The position numbers and the translations under genes were made by a program. The notes under the pieces are model-generated. The model ran no database searches. It was not told the DNA's origin and saw only the letters and a program-made list of their open reading frames with translations. From assembly GCA_038373885.1 (NCBI GenBank), contig JAWZYV010017516.1, positions 744,001-808,000 of the forward strand: a stretch of DNA of 64,000 nt. Reading direction: 5' to 3'. Below are positions 10,569-21,639 of the stretch, in pieces; position 1 is the stretch's first letter; each line of letters begins with the position of its first letter. The DNA is from Cheiracanthium punctorium (Eukaryota > Arthropoda > Arachnida > Araneae > Cheiracanthiidae).

Positions 10569-11035
10569 TCGAACTCGCTTATAACGAGCGCTGAGGGACC
10601 GGCGATATTTGCTCGTTATACCCGGGTGCAAAATAATCTGGTTCAAGAAAAATCATAAAAATGCATGCACACGTACTCTAGTACACTACCTTATACTTAC
10701 TTTATTTATTTTTTACTTTTGTACAGTATGAAATAACTTTGTTATTTTACTCCACTTGATGGAAAAAGTCATCACGACATGTTCTCATGATTTATGACTC
10801 ATTCCTAACGCTCGGCTGACTTCGGAATGTTGAAGAAGTTTTTCCAAGTAAGGATTAGCTAAGCTGGAGAAGTGAAAGTCATTAAAAATTTTAAGAATGA
10901 AAAAAAAATATTGCTCGCTATAACAGGGGTTTGCTCGTTAAAAGCAAGTTATTCTCCCATAGACTTAACACTGTACCAACCAAATGTTTCCTATTTTCTC
11001 GTTAAATCCGAGCTCGTTATAAGCGAGTTCAACTT
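10566..11035. mobile_element. pogo/Tigger-like MITE
   Basis: Left end cagtcgaactcgcttataac and right end gttataagcgagttcaactt are inverted, and the subterminal phrase 'ctcgttataa / ttgctcgttaaaag' recurs. CAGT(C/T)GAA tips and Tc1/mariner superfamily membership are typical of pogo elements. No transposase frame remains. The left end abuts a CA repeat, so a TA duplication cannot be checked there. Confidence 0.6.
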
Positions 11036-11538
11036 TAGATATATATGTAATGTATAAAAAGGTAATTTGGGTTTTACTAGTTTGGGTATTGTTCAAGCGG
11101 GTACTTTCACTGTAAGTTTTACTTTCCTGTCATACTTGCCACGCGCGCTCTGGAGCTATGTTTTATTTATTTTGTTATTTGCCAGACATCAGGCCGTCGA
11201 TTCTGAGTTCTTTAAATGTACACGTGTCCTCACGCCCTTGTAGGCCCGGATGCGGGTCATGTTGGTAAATGTGTGTGGTTCGATCAGAGATAAGAGAGAG
11301 GAGGAGTTGTGTCTTCGCAGACCACGTGTTGTGGTAAGCGTAAATACTCCCGCACATCCAAAATCGAGGGACTTCTGCCACTGGAACTGCTTCATGAGTC
11401 CACGCTGATTGTTGTACCCGTCTCCCCTCCCCTCTTCTCATTCTAAATTGTAACTTAATTGTAATGTTCAATAAACCATATTACCTGCCTTAACTCTGAG
11501 GCCTACTTGAAAAATCTGACGTCTCATATATATATATA
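11036..11538. other. Less AT-rich segment, possible solo LTR or retroposon tail
   Basis: About 11090-11500 is richer in G+C than its surroundings, contains an AATAAA-like signal (ttcaataaaccatatt near 11467) and overlapping minus-strand frames of 68-98 residues without a known domain. It could be a solo LTR or a 3' UTR-like relic. I found no second copy and no matching TG...CA boundaries with duplication, so this is only a suggestion. A (TA)n run precedes the Helitron. Confidence 0.25.
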
Positions 11539-11557
11539 TCTCTACTTATTATAAAAG

Positions 11558-11599
<42 letters not shown>

Positions 11600-13960
11600 T
11601 GTGGGTGGGTGTGTCTGTCGGCAGCGTTACGGACAAACGGCTACACCTAGAAACACCAAATTTGGTACTCGGGAAGATGTAAATATGTAGTTGTGCACCT
11701 CGAAGCGATTTTTTAAAAATTCGACCTAGATTTTTTTTTATTTTATGTTTTATGCGATTTTTGGCATTTTTTCTCACCTAATTCGTAATAACGGCGGAAA
11801 TTACGCTCGCAGCAAAACGGCATTTGTATCATCGGATAGAGGAGGAAATTTTCTTTTAAAGACAGTTTGTTCTGAATACGTAACATGATTTACCGATTTT
11901 TAGGAATTTTTTTACTAAACATGTGCTTCGCGATTTTTTTTCGTAAAATAATTTTAAAACTGTCGCATCTTGAATTCTATCCGTCATAACTTTTAGATAT
12001 TTTGACAAATCGTGAAACATTCTTTTCTCCCTCTTTTAAATTAAAAACGAAAAAAATTATGTAAATTAGATGATTTTTTACGAATTTTAATGCAGCCTAA
12101 TGTTTAGAATTTAATAGCATCAACGCGATCTTACGCCATTCATTATATTGCGATCACGGCACGAGAATTTATGTTCGGTTGTTGCCACAGAAAGGATTAA
12201 AAAAAAGGTTTTTTTCAACCAATCGAGTATTTAAATGGGATATCAGAATTTCAATTCGCAAGTGAGGATCTATGACGTCAAATGCTTTAAGATACGTAAA
12301 AATTACGCCATAATTTGAACTCATTTATTCCAGCTCTGTTTTCAACACAGGGAGACGATATTTTGATTAAAATTTACTGTAGAAATAAACTAAGAAATTC
12401 GCGATTATTATTATTAGAAGTGGTATTTTAATCCGGTGCTTATTTAAAAATTGAAATGTTTTCACGGCGCTGAAAATGTTCATTTTAAAAGTTACAAAGT
12501 TCGTTTCAAAGCGCGATATATTAAAATTTTTCTATTTACTATTTTTATTTTTGGCATTTAATTTAGCGTAGGCGTTGCCTAACATACGCATGCAGGTTGC
12601 GAGTATAGTTTTATTTTAACGTTGAATTACGTTCCTCCATAAAGGTCCAACACAAAGTTTTAATGATACCGTTTGAAAACAATTATGCGAAATATCGAAA
12701 TTAACTCCGTCAATCTACCGGGGTATCCTTTACGGCAGTCAAACAGTCACGTCATAAATTAAAAAAAATGCGTGAAATATGTAAACTCTGCAACTCTAAC
12801 GCCCTGTCACAATTAAAATGGGAATAAGTAGCTCCTCGAGATTACACAGTTTGATATTTTTCAGGAGACCGGACTATGGAGGATATAAAAGATATCGCTA
12901 TATTAGATACATGGATATTTAAAATGACACCCCTTGGATATTTTCTCCCCACAGTAAGATGAAATGGTTTGCGGCGCTAAATACGCCAATCTTATAAAAC
13001 TATGTATAAATTAAATATATATGGAGAGTTTCCTTAATGGCAACCATTATGTGAAATGATTATTATTTATGCTAATGCGTAAATTGCAAAGAATCGCCAT
13101 AGAATCAAAAGATCCCATTGGGGCCAAATAATCTAAGCTGTTTCTTTTAAGGGAGCCTTGAAGAGGGAGAAGCGAGTATAGATAGTATTAATGTACGTAA
13201 TAGGTAGTATTATTAGATTTGTAAAGATAATATGAATAAATCGCAATGTACCACGTTAATAAATATTTCATGAAATTAAAAGTGTTTATCCTTTTTCAAC
13301 GGTTGTCTTACAACCAACTAAACGAAAAGTAATTCTAATTTGCGTTAATATATCCCGCAGTAATTTCAACAGAGGAGATTACTTGAACTTTTTTAAAAAT
13401 GAAATTCTGTTTTGTCACATGCAGATATGATTTTAGTAGTAAAATATTCCCTTCTTCCCGTATGAAGAGCGGGTGCGCAGCTATTTTAAAAACATCTCTT
13501 GAAAATAGCATAAATAAATTCAGAAGACCTCAAAACGTGTCAATACACCAAAATCTCGAAGTCGAATTTTTTCATGATTACAATACTTTCCTTATATGGT
13601 ACATGTTCGGAAAGAAATAAATGGTGCTCCATTTCATGTAGTGTCTTAGTTATTTAATGCTACAACTTGAGCCTAAAAAACAGTATTATGTATAGAAATA
13701 AGACATTTTGAAAGCCAGGAGTTCTCTGCAAACCATTAAGCTTTCCACTTTTTTGATAGTGAATGACACTGACGTAGTTTTTTGAGTCATTATACTGCAA
13801 TGATCAGGTTAGTACTCATAACACAAACTTTACATTAAGAGTCAAATAATTTTGCTCTTTTTTTTTTTTTTTTTTTAATTCCACATCACGAATAATTTCG
13901 AATTACACATGTAAGGAAAATTTTCGTTTCCTACCGTGCGAAGAACGGGCACGCAGCTAG
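11539..13960 (+). mobile_element. Non-autonomous Helitron, copy 1
   Basis: Starts TCTCTACTTATTATAAAA directly after a host A and ends GCACGCAGCTAG directly before a host T: Helitron 5'TC/3'CTAG in an A^T site. A 3'-terminal hairpin (ccgtgcgaagaacgg, about 13934-13948) lies just before CTAG. The (GT)n tract near the 5' end and the whole body match copy 2 at 52043-54122. A second, internal hairpin plus 'gcgcagctat' at about 13457-13485 looks like a fossil 3' terminus. It encodes no Rep or helicase. It must have moved in trans. Confidence 0.85.
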
Positions 13961-14499
13961 TATATATATATATATATATATATTGCAGACTACTCTCTTA
14001 CGGTGTCCGGTATTGAGTCTGAGCAGTCATCAGTCTTACAACCTGTACTGATTTCGGTGTGAGTAGGATTTATCGTGTTTTTACACGGCTACAAAAAGAA
14101 TTTTTATACATTACTATTAAGCGTTTCGGAAAGTAGAGAGGAGCAATTTAGATTCCCCCCCCTTCTTTTTTAACGTAAAACTTCTAAATAAATTGCTTGT
14201 ATTACGGTAGTGGTAACTCTTCCGTGAAAATTTACCAACATATTTTTATTAGTATAGGAATACTTGTGTTGTGGATAGAAAATGTCTAATGGTCCTATTA
14301 ATTTGGAAAGGGACTGAAGTGTTGCCGTGCCATTTGCCAAGACATTTTCCTCATCTTCATGCATTTCTTTTCTAAACAGAGTAATGTAAGCAAAATTTTT
14401 GTATGATTGCACTTATGATTTTTTAAAGTATGTTTTTGATTATAACACTAATAACTGCAATGTGAACTTTGATGGAAAAAATTAAAAAGTAATCCAATT
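13961..14499. other. (TA)n tract and non-coding stretch
   Basis: (TA)n at 13961-13982 follows the Helitron. An 80-residue minus-strand frame at 14170-14412 has no recognisable motif and no splice context I trust. Confidence 0.4.
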
Positions 14500-14720
14500 T
14501 TTTACTTTCTTGTACAAAGCAAAGGGAGTACTGCAATCGTGAGAATCTTCCGTATTTATAGTTTGATATCCATTTTGAAATCTTTAAATTTACTTTGAAA
14601 AGTCATGTTTAAATGCTAGTATGAATATGCGCATGTACGCATGTTCTATCTATTTTGGCATATCGTGAATCCATTTTGTCTGGTTTTCGCTTGACGTCTG
14701 TACTTTTGGAAGTAATGTTC
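14500..14720 (-). repeat. Inverted copy of the 'acttcctt' repeat family
   Basis: tttactttcttgtacaaagc, then 'cgtgaatccattttg' and gacgtctgtac, mirrors the order at 1470-1700 and 22440-22690 on the other strand. Confidence 0.5.
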
Positions 14721-14819
14721 TAACTCAAAAGCCAATAGCCGTATTTTGAAGTTTTATATTTAGGATTGTTGTAACATCTAATGTGCAGATCCCTAGTGTG
14801 CAGATTTACAACATAGGAT

Positions 14820-15125
14820 TCTGTAAAATAATACAGCACCGTGTGTTGTAAATCCACTCAAAAATGACGTAATGACATTGATAAGCCAATCACGAAGAAC
14901 CTATGGCAATGATTCAAAACCTATGGCAATGGTTCAAAATGGCAACTGGGACAGTCTACATCACAACGTGTTGGGGTTACGTTTACCCACACTTTGTGCT
15001 GTAAAATAATATAGCACTGTGTGCTATAAATCTACTACACAGCATGTGGGTAAACGTAACGCCAACATCACAACGTGTTGGCATTACGTTTACCCACACG
15101 TTGTGCTGTAATCATTTTTTCAGTG
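14820..15125. repeat. Alternating inverted repeat block, MITE-like
   Basis: The phrase cgttacgtttacccacac or its complement occurs at about 14965, 15043 and 15084, each with gtgctgta/tacagcac nearby and acaacgtgttgg. The first lies in plus, the second in minus, the third in plus orientation. The right edge (gtaatcattttttcagtgc) resembles a MITE tip. No duplication was found. Confidence 0.5.
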
Positions 15126-17473
15126 CATTAAAAGTCTATAGACAGCCATTGTTTCGGCGAGATCCAAAATCTTGCCAACTCTCGTCAGGCTTGTGCTGTT
15201 TTGCCGAAATGTTGTCAAATTTGACGCGGTAAATAAATTTCCAACTCAAAACTCAGTTCTGCGATATCTCCCGCATTTGGCAAGAAATCACTGCCTGAAC
15301 TTCAATGAATTGTAAATGGAAAAAATATTAATTTCGTGCTTCAAAAATGGTTATAATTTAATATTCTTAAAGAGAAGTTATGTGGTGCACATATCAGATT
15401 CTTATTCTTTCCATTTCTGGGTTTGTTAGATGTTAGTGAAGCAGAAAATAAATTTTGTTGTTGTTTCATTTGTACATATTGTTGTACATTTGAGTCCATT
15501 GAGTACAGTTGAGTTGTACATTTTTATAGTGCAAAAGTAACGCTTCTTGTTGAGTTCATAAAAATGTAAAATCGTTGTTTCTTGAAAGAAGTATTTTCTG
15601 AGTTAACGTTTTCTGTCTAAGAATACCCAAAGGAAAAAAAAAGTTTCATTTATTCCACGTATTATATCGTGTATAGCTCGTAGAGATATCATTTATAATA
15701 CTATCTTTGTATAAAGTAAAAGTCATTGAACACAATTATTTAATTCTCGTTACAATAGGACTACAATTGTTCATCTCATGCGATAAATTAATTTCTGTGT
15801 TTATGGCTGACTTTCATCAAAGAAGCTAAATGAATATGCAGCACAAATATGAGCTTGTTACAGAAAAGTTTCACAAAAGATCCTAGAAATTTTAAATAAA
15901 ATTATTTTTCAAAAACTAGATTTACAAGAGTAAAATATAAAAAAAAACTTGAATGTTTCATAAAAATTGTCTGATATTTTAATTTGAAGAGTCACTCATA
16001 CAACTGTACATTCAAAACGCAGTTGAAAAAATAATTTACAATACAGTTAAATATTGAACGCTTCTTGTAATAAATATTTATTAAGGAATGTATATTTTCT
16101 GAACTCATTGCGTCAAATTAAAGAGTGTTTCCGATGTTGAAAACTTATTTTGCACATCGACCATCTGAAGTGTTGTACTTCAGATGGTCGATGGTAAGCA
16201 AAAATGCATTTAACAATAAATGAATAATACCTAATTATAAAAAATATAGTGTACTTTTTATCTAATTTCAATGGCGCTTAATTATGCTATTATAATTAAT
16301 CGAAAACATGAAAACATCGAAACGATATAAAATGTGCAATTAGTAAATTAAGACACCTGTGTGGAAATGAAAGAAGTTAATCATCCAAATAAAAAGCAAT
16401 TAGCTATTTGATTAAAAATTTAAATTACTGCAATTATGTTTCATTTAAGAATCTCATCAATTATTGAAAAGTCTGACTAATAAAAATTCTTAACTGTAGA
16501 CTTGAAATGTACTGCACTGATGTATTTTTTTATCTCTCAGAAATATTTGATAATTAGAGGGCTCACAATTAACAGGTACTATGTATAGAAAATAATCCCC
16601 CAAATTGCCTCTTTAATGTGCATAAATATTTAGAAATAACCAGATTTTTAATATTGGTTTTGAATTTACGATTTTATAATTGCTTTTGTGAAGGGAAGCT
16701 TAAATACGAAATAATTAATTAGCTGTAAGTACTGCATTTCCATTAAGCATTCACTAATATTTCGTACCTTAAATTTAATTAACCTTCATTCATTACTTGA
16801 CTAACCCCAGGCTTAATTCAGGCCAACAAACAAATATTTAGAAGCTTATTAAAGCCATTCTTCATTTCGTCGTAAATTTTAATTTATATTATCTTATTAA
16901 ATCTTTAAATAGATTAATTAAATAGATTAATCAAATAGATTAATTTTCATTCCATTAAATAGATTAATTTTCATTATATTCAACTGAAAAGCAAAGGATA
17001 TGACTTCCAATGTTAATAAACAAAAACAAACATTCTACAAATTGCAGTATGCAAAAGTTCGTATTTATTTGCTTATTAATAATAAAAAAGAATATAATCG
17101 ATTGACTCTTTTTTTTAAATGTTTTTGAATGCAATATAATAAATAATCTCGATAATATTTCTCTGTGTTTAAAGATAGACTTATTTATTTTCATATAAAT
17201 ACGTGATGGAATTAACCTCAGTAATAAAAGTATTGTATGATTTTTCTATGAATAAAAACTACTTCCTTCACATTTATTAAATACAAGAAACTGTTGGACA
17301 TTCCTTCTATATCCACAATTATGTAATTTACATATATAATCTAATTTTATGTATTTTATTCTTTTTTGACATTATTTAAAACTCTTTAAACATCAACTCT
17401 TTAAAAATATAAGACAAAATTAGACAGATTATTAAAGAACGACTTTATAAAAAAACTATTTATTGTTTTGCAG
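15126..17473. other. Long AT-rich, largely repeat-free stretch, possibly intronic
   Basis: Apart from a short hairpin at 16149-16204 and a triple 'aaatagattaat' at about 16908-16970, no repeat or gene is visible. The lack of transposon debris and the exon-like block at its right edge fit an intron or gene-proximal DNA, but this is inference. Confidence 0.4.
16149..16204. other. Short hairpin with 17-bp perfect stem
   Basis: catcgaccatctgaagt and acttcagatggtcgatg are exact complements around a 5-nt loop (gttgt). An outer ttttgc/gcaaaa pairing extends it with a bulge. The loop is short for a pre-miRNA. It may be a snap-back duplication. Confidence 0.45.
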
Positions 17474-17623
17474 GTTCAGGTTCCTATAAGAGGGTTTGCA
17501 ACTGCTAAAGTTAATGTCGGTCTCCGATATTTGTTAGGCAATCCTGATACTTTACAAATTCCGGCCGAACCGATCGGGTCTGCTAAGATATTAAACACAA
17601 GGATAGGTTATAAATGCCCTGAG
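17474..17623 (+). CDS. Candidate host exon, protein unrecognised
   Basis: A 150-bp block of exactly 50 codons opens after a pyrimidine-containing acceptor (tattgttttgcag) and closes at GAG|gtaatt, a good donor. It starts and ends in phase 0. It reads VQVPIRGFATAKVNVGLRYL... and ends ...NTRIGYKCPE, with balanced composition unlike the lysine/phenylalanine/asparagine-rich random frames around it. The frame runs on to 17770 into low-complexity sequence, as expected when reading through an intron. I do not recognise the family. A single cysteine and mixed hydrophobic/polar strands hint at an extracellular or beta-rich domain, but that is speculation. No other exon of the same gene is identifiable in the window. 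Alternatives: a chance frame or a retro-copied fragment. Confidence 0.5.
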
Positions 17624-18326
17624 GTAATTGAACTTGAGTTTTTGATTTATTTACATATTTATATACAATTCATACTACATCAAAATCAAGGCAGCGCGGT
17701 AAATCCAATAACTCGTGTATTTATTCCAGTGCCACAGATACTGATTTATCCATATTTTCTGTGGCTTTAAGTTTCATGTTTTCCTTGATTAACTTAATTT
17801 CCTTGATTGAAAAGCAATTAATAAAAGTAAATATTTACGCTAAATGAAAGAAAAAGGGGAAAATGAAATTAATATGCGACATTTAGTTCGAAATAAATAA
17901 CTGATGATTACTAAGTTCATCATGTTAATTAGATAAAAAGCTTGAATGTGCATTCATGAATAGGCTAACATAAATTACTTGACAAAATATTCTGGTTATC
18001 AGGTGTTTAAATCATTTTAAAAAATTAAGTATCGTTTTTGTGATTTAGGGAGATCAGTCGGAGTCAAAGGAAAAATTTACGTAGAATGGGAGAGTATTGA
18101 AAGTAGAATTGGTGTCATTCTACATATGTGATGCAATTGATTATCTTAGAAGAGAGAAATGGTTTATGAATTACATGAGTTACACCTAAATATCTAACGA
18201 CTGATTTGGAGCATTTTTAATATGGAAAGTTAGTCGACAGTCAGTAAGTAGTATGGTGAGCGAAGGAGGCCGGTCTGGAGCACACGCGAACAGATGAGAG
18301 GGCGATTTACCACATTTATTCAAATA
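17624..18326. other. Non-coding stretch after the candidate exon
   Basis: AT-rich, with no further exon visible. A richer patch at about 18235-18295 (gagcgaaggaggccggtctgg) has no match I can name. Confidence 0.35.
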
Positions 18327-20080
18327 CTAGCTGCGTACCCGTTCTCCGCACGGTAGGGAACGAAACTTTTTCTTACATGTATAGTTCGAATTGATTCCAG
18401 TGATTTGGGATCTAAAAATAAGCAAAATGATTTGACTCTTGGCGTAAAGTTTACTCATTAGTTATTTGTAAAGTTAGTATAAGTACTGACGTGAGACCAT
18501 TGTTAATATTACGACGCAAACAACTATGTCGGTGTCATTCGCAATTAGAAAAGAAAAGCGTGACGGTTCGCAGTGAAAATTCCCAATATTCAAAATGTCT
18601 CATTTCTGTACATACTCTTTTTTAGATTTAAGTTATGCCATTAATACCTTAGATACTACATGATGTGGAGAACCGTTTTATTTTATAATTAAATAGCTGT
18701 GTACCCGCTCTTCGCAAGGCAAGAAGAGAACATTTTCCTAAAATGTGATCATAACTACTTGTGACAAAACAGAATCTCCAAGAAAAAAGAAAGTTCTGTT
18801 ACAGTCCTTTTCTGTTGAAACTACCGCGGGATATATTAACGCAACGTAGACTTACTTACTATTTTGTTAGCTGTGATGTAATACGGCTGTTGAAAAATGA
18901 ATAGAAGACTCAGTTTCACAAAATATTTATTAATGCGGTATATTGTGGTTTGATCAATATTGCCTTATCATATCTACTTACTATTAATTATACTATCTTT
19001 TACTGATACCAATACAATAGACTGTCGTTTTGCAACCGTTAATGCTTAAGAAACAGTTTAGATATTCGCCACGAATGTAGGCCTATACTCTTTGGTGATT
19101 CTTTGCAATTTACGCATTAGCATAAACGATAATCATATTTCAGTTTATGGTTGCCACTAAATCAGCTCTCCATAAATTTTTACGCATAGTTCTTGTCAGA
19201 TTGGTGTATTTAGCACCAGGGCCCTATTATCGCACGGGCAAATCGGGACTTTGCCCAGGGGCGAAATGGCCCCCAATTTCAAATGTTGTTCTTTTTTTAC
19301 AAAAAAATTTATGAAAAATAAAAGAAATTTCATACATGGGGGGAGCCCAAAATTCACCAATGCCGGGGCCCCCTGTTGGTCATAATCAGGCCCTGTTTAA
19401 TACCGCAATATATTTCCTGCTATTCGAAAACGTGACCCGTTTAAAATCTCAATCGAAAATAATGCTGGATAAATTCACTGGTGAAAAAACAGCATTCAAT
19501 TATTTATCTGGCAACGTAAAGTAAAATATAGAATTATTTCATGCGTGGCGTATGTTTTGCTTGTGAGTCTGTTATTCTGATTGAGTTTCGAAAGAGGTTT
19601 TAAACTTATGACATCAAAATCACGCACTTTTCACATGCTCATATGCATTAAAATAACTCAGTTATTTTAAAGTAATTTTTTTTTTCAACTGGCAATTTTA
19701 ATCATTGTTACTGTCTCCAAGACAACCAAACCGAAAAAATTTTAAGCTGCTGCTACTGAAATGAAAATAATTCTTTACTTAAAAATTCGTAAAAAATCTC
19801 CTAATTTATATTTTCCTCTGGTTTTTCTTTTAAAAGAGGGCGAAATGTATGCTCCGTCATTTGACAAAATATAAAAAAGTTATGACGGATAGAATTCAAG
19901 ATGCAGCAATTTTAAAAATATTTTACGAAAGTCAGCGTCAAATTTAATTTTATTTGAAAAATTCCCAAAAATCTGAAAATTATGTTACACAGTCCGAACA
20001 AACAATTTTTAAAAGAAAATTTTCTCCTCTATCCGATGATGTAAATTTCGTTTTCTTGCGAGTGTAATTACCGGCATTAT
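18327..20080 (-). mobile_element. Non-autonomous Helitron, copy 3, 5'-truncated
   Basis: On the minus strand it ends ...GTACGCAGCTAG with a terminal hairpin (18339-18353) and is followed by T. Its sequence is a diverged inverted copy of the bodies of copies 1 and 2, including the internal fossil hairpin at about 18690-18720. The true 5' end is lost at about 20080. It lacks the ~130-bp 'cataaatgaattcagaag' module present in copies 1 and 2 and carries a MITE at 19217-19395. Confidence 0.75.
19217..19395. mobile_element. hAT-type MITE, 'CAGGGCCCTATTATCGCA' family, nested in Helitron
   Basis: Starts cagggccctattatcgcac and ends ggtcataatcaggccctg, flanked by the similar 8-mers tttagcac and tttaatac. 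It interrupts the Helitron at the position equivalent to gctaaatac in copy 1 (about 12978). Related copies lie at 44335-44515 and, half only, at about 46248-46320. Confidence 0.7.
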
Positions 20081-20084
20081 CCGC

Positions 20085-20400
20085 TCTTATATTAAACGAG
20101 GAATGTTTGTGTGTGTGTGTGTGTGTGGGTGGGTGTGTATGTTCGAACGATCTCGAAAACTGCTCTAAGGATTCTTTTTAAATTTCGTACCTGGGGGTTT
20201 TTTGGGCCCCTGAAACGATTGAGCTAGGTCAATTGATTGAAAAATCTCTAAAACGCTCAGAATTTAAAATTTAAAATTTTTGGACGGTAGCGCCATCTAT
20301 TGAGCGTTTGAGAAACACACTTGATGCAATCTTCCTAAAAGGGACGCTCAAATAAGTTTGGGACGGATAAAAAAATACACGCCATCGATATATAATAGTA
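20085..20400 (+). mobile_element. Helitron-like 5' end of another family
   Basis: TCTTATATTAAACGAGGAAT followed by a (GT)n tract and atgttcgaacgatctcg has the layout of Helitron 5' ends: TC, an AT-rich start, then a GT run. It abuts truncated copy 3. The interior includes gtagcgccatctattgagcg. No 3' CTRR end could be paired with it. Confidence 0.45.
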
Positions 20401-20999
20401 AAAATTAATTTCGCAAACAAATAAAATAAATGGAACTTGATATTCAGTACACAGACAAATAAATATTTTAGAAACTAGATATATTACACCATTCAGCTAC
20501 ATAAATTTGTTTAGAATTAAAAAGTTATTTTTATTTCAAAATATCGTCCTGGCAACTAGCGAAAGAAAAAGAGAAAAGAGTCTTCGTTGCCATCCCCGCA
20601 AGCACCTTGATGTAATATACGTAAATAATTTAATTATTCTTAATTCATAGTTATTAAAACAAAACTATTCGTAAATCTTATGTGAAAAATTGCCTGAATT
20701 TATTACAATTATCCTTTTGTAACTAACGTAAAGCTAAATGTATTTTCGCGTATATACTAAAACAATAAATATTTTTCATGTATTTTATTGATCCATATGA
20801 TGCGAATTTCAAAAGTGCATAAAAGTTTCAGCTTAGCCGAATAATTTAAATGAAAATGACACCCTTTTCAGTCATTCACAGTAAGAAAAAATCTGATGTG
20901 TCCAACACATGACTTCCTTGCACGTCCATTAGATCAAAAATATTTTCGATGCACTTCCTCTAAATTTATTTGTTTGAAAGAGATAAAATGTCAATAATA
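20401..20999. other. AT-rich non-coding stretch
   Basis: Nothing recognised. Confidence 0.4.
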
Positions 21000-21350
21000 G
21001 TAAGGTTTAGCGATTTCTAGCCAAATATTTCGATATCGCCAAGCTGAGTTCAATTTGAAAGATTTCCTTCTGACTCTTTATTTGGCGATATTTCACCAAA
21101 AGCCGACAAACTTGAGATAGTCAGCGAGATTTTGGGGATAGCCAAAGTAGTCATTGACCACAGACTTTCAATGAATTGAATGCATCCATACACCTCAATG
21201 TATTTAAAGTCATTTGGCTCACCCTGTAAATAAATTCTCAGTCGATTGCTGTCAAAAAAGATATTGAAAACAGTTAGATATTACAATAGTTCTAAATACA
21301 AAGTTAAAAAATCTACGGGTTAAAGTTTTAGAGTTATACAAATTGGAAAT
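21000..21350. repeat. Diverged 'TTGGCGA' and 'cctgtaaataaa' repeat units
   Basis: Weak copies of both neighbouring tandem families: tatttggcgatatttcacc at about 21080 and accctgtaaataaattctc at about 21225. Confidence 0.5.
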
Positions 21351-21353
21351 AAT

Positions 21354-21615
21354 TTTTGGCGCCAAATTTGGCGATATTTCGGCGAAACTCGTTAATGTCG
21401 AAGACATTTGGCGAGATTTTAAGCATGAACCAAACAATGACAGATTATCGCCAAATTTGGCGATATTCCGCCAAAACTCGCCAAGAATGATAACAAATGG
21501 CGATACTTTGGGCATGGACCAAATGACTGACTATCGCCAAATTTGGCGATATTTCACCAAAACTCGCCAAGGTCGAGGACAGACGGCGAGATTTTGGGCA
21601 TGTACCAAACAATGA
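21354..21615 (+). repeat. Three tandem units (~86-89 bp) with an internal palindrome
   Basis: cgccaaatttggcgatatt starts at 21360, 21449 and 21535. Each is followed by a 'ccaaaactcgcc' segment, gaagacatttggcgag-type text, and gggcatggaccaaacaatga. The core cgccaaatttggcg is a perfect 14-bp palindrome. Confidence 0.85.
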
Positions 21616-21639
21616 CTGTATTATATTGAAGATGTCCAT

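Noticed and set aside
10443..10658. Histidine/threonine-rich and valine/cysteine-rich open frames on both strands
   Set aside because: They are translations of the (CA)n(TA)n microsatellite.
11090..11525. A solo LTR
   Set aside because: Composition and an AATAAA-like signal are suggestive, but no second copy, no TG...CA borders with duplication; kept only as a low-confidence note.
14170..14412. 80-residue minus-strand frame with a protein-like look (HEDEENVLANGTATLQ)
   Set aside because: No recognisable family, no flanking splice signals I could trust; kept out as unsupported.
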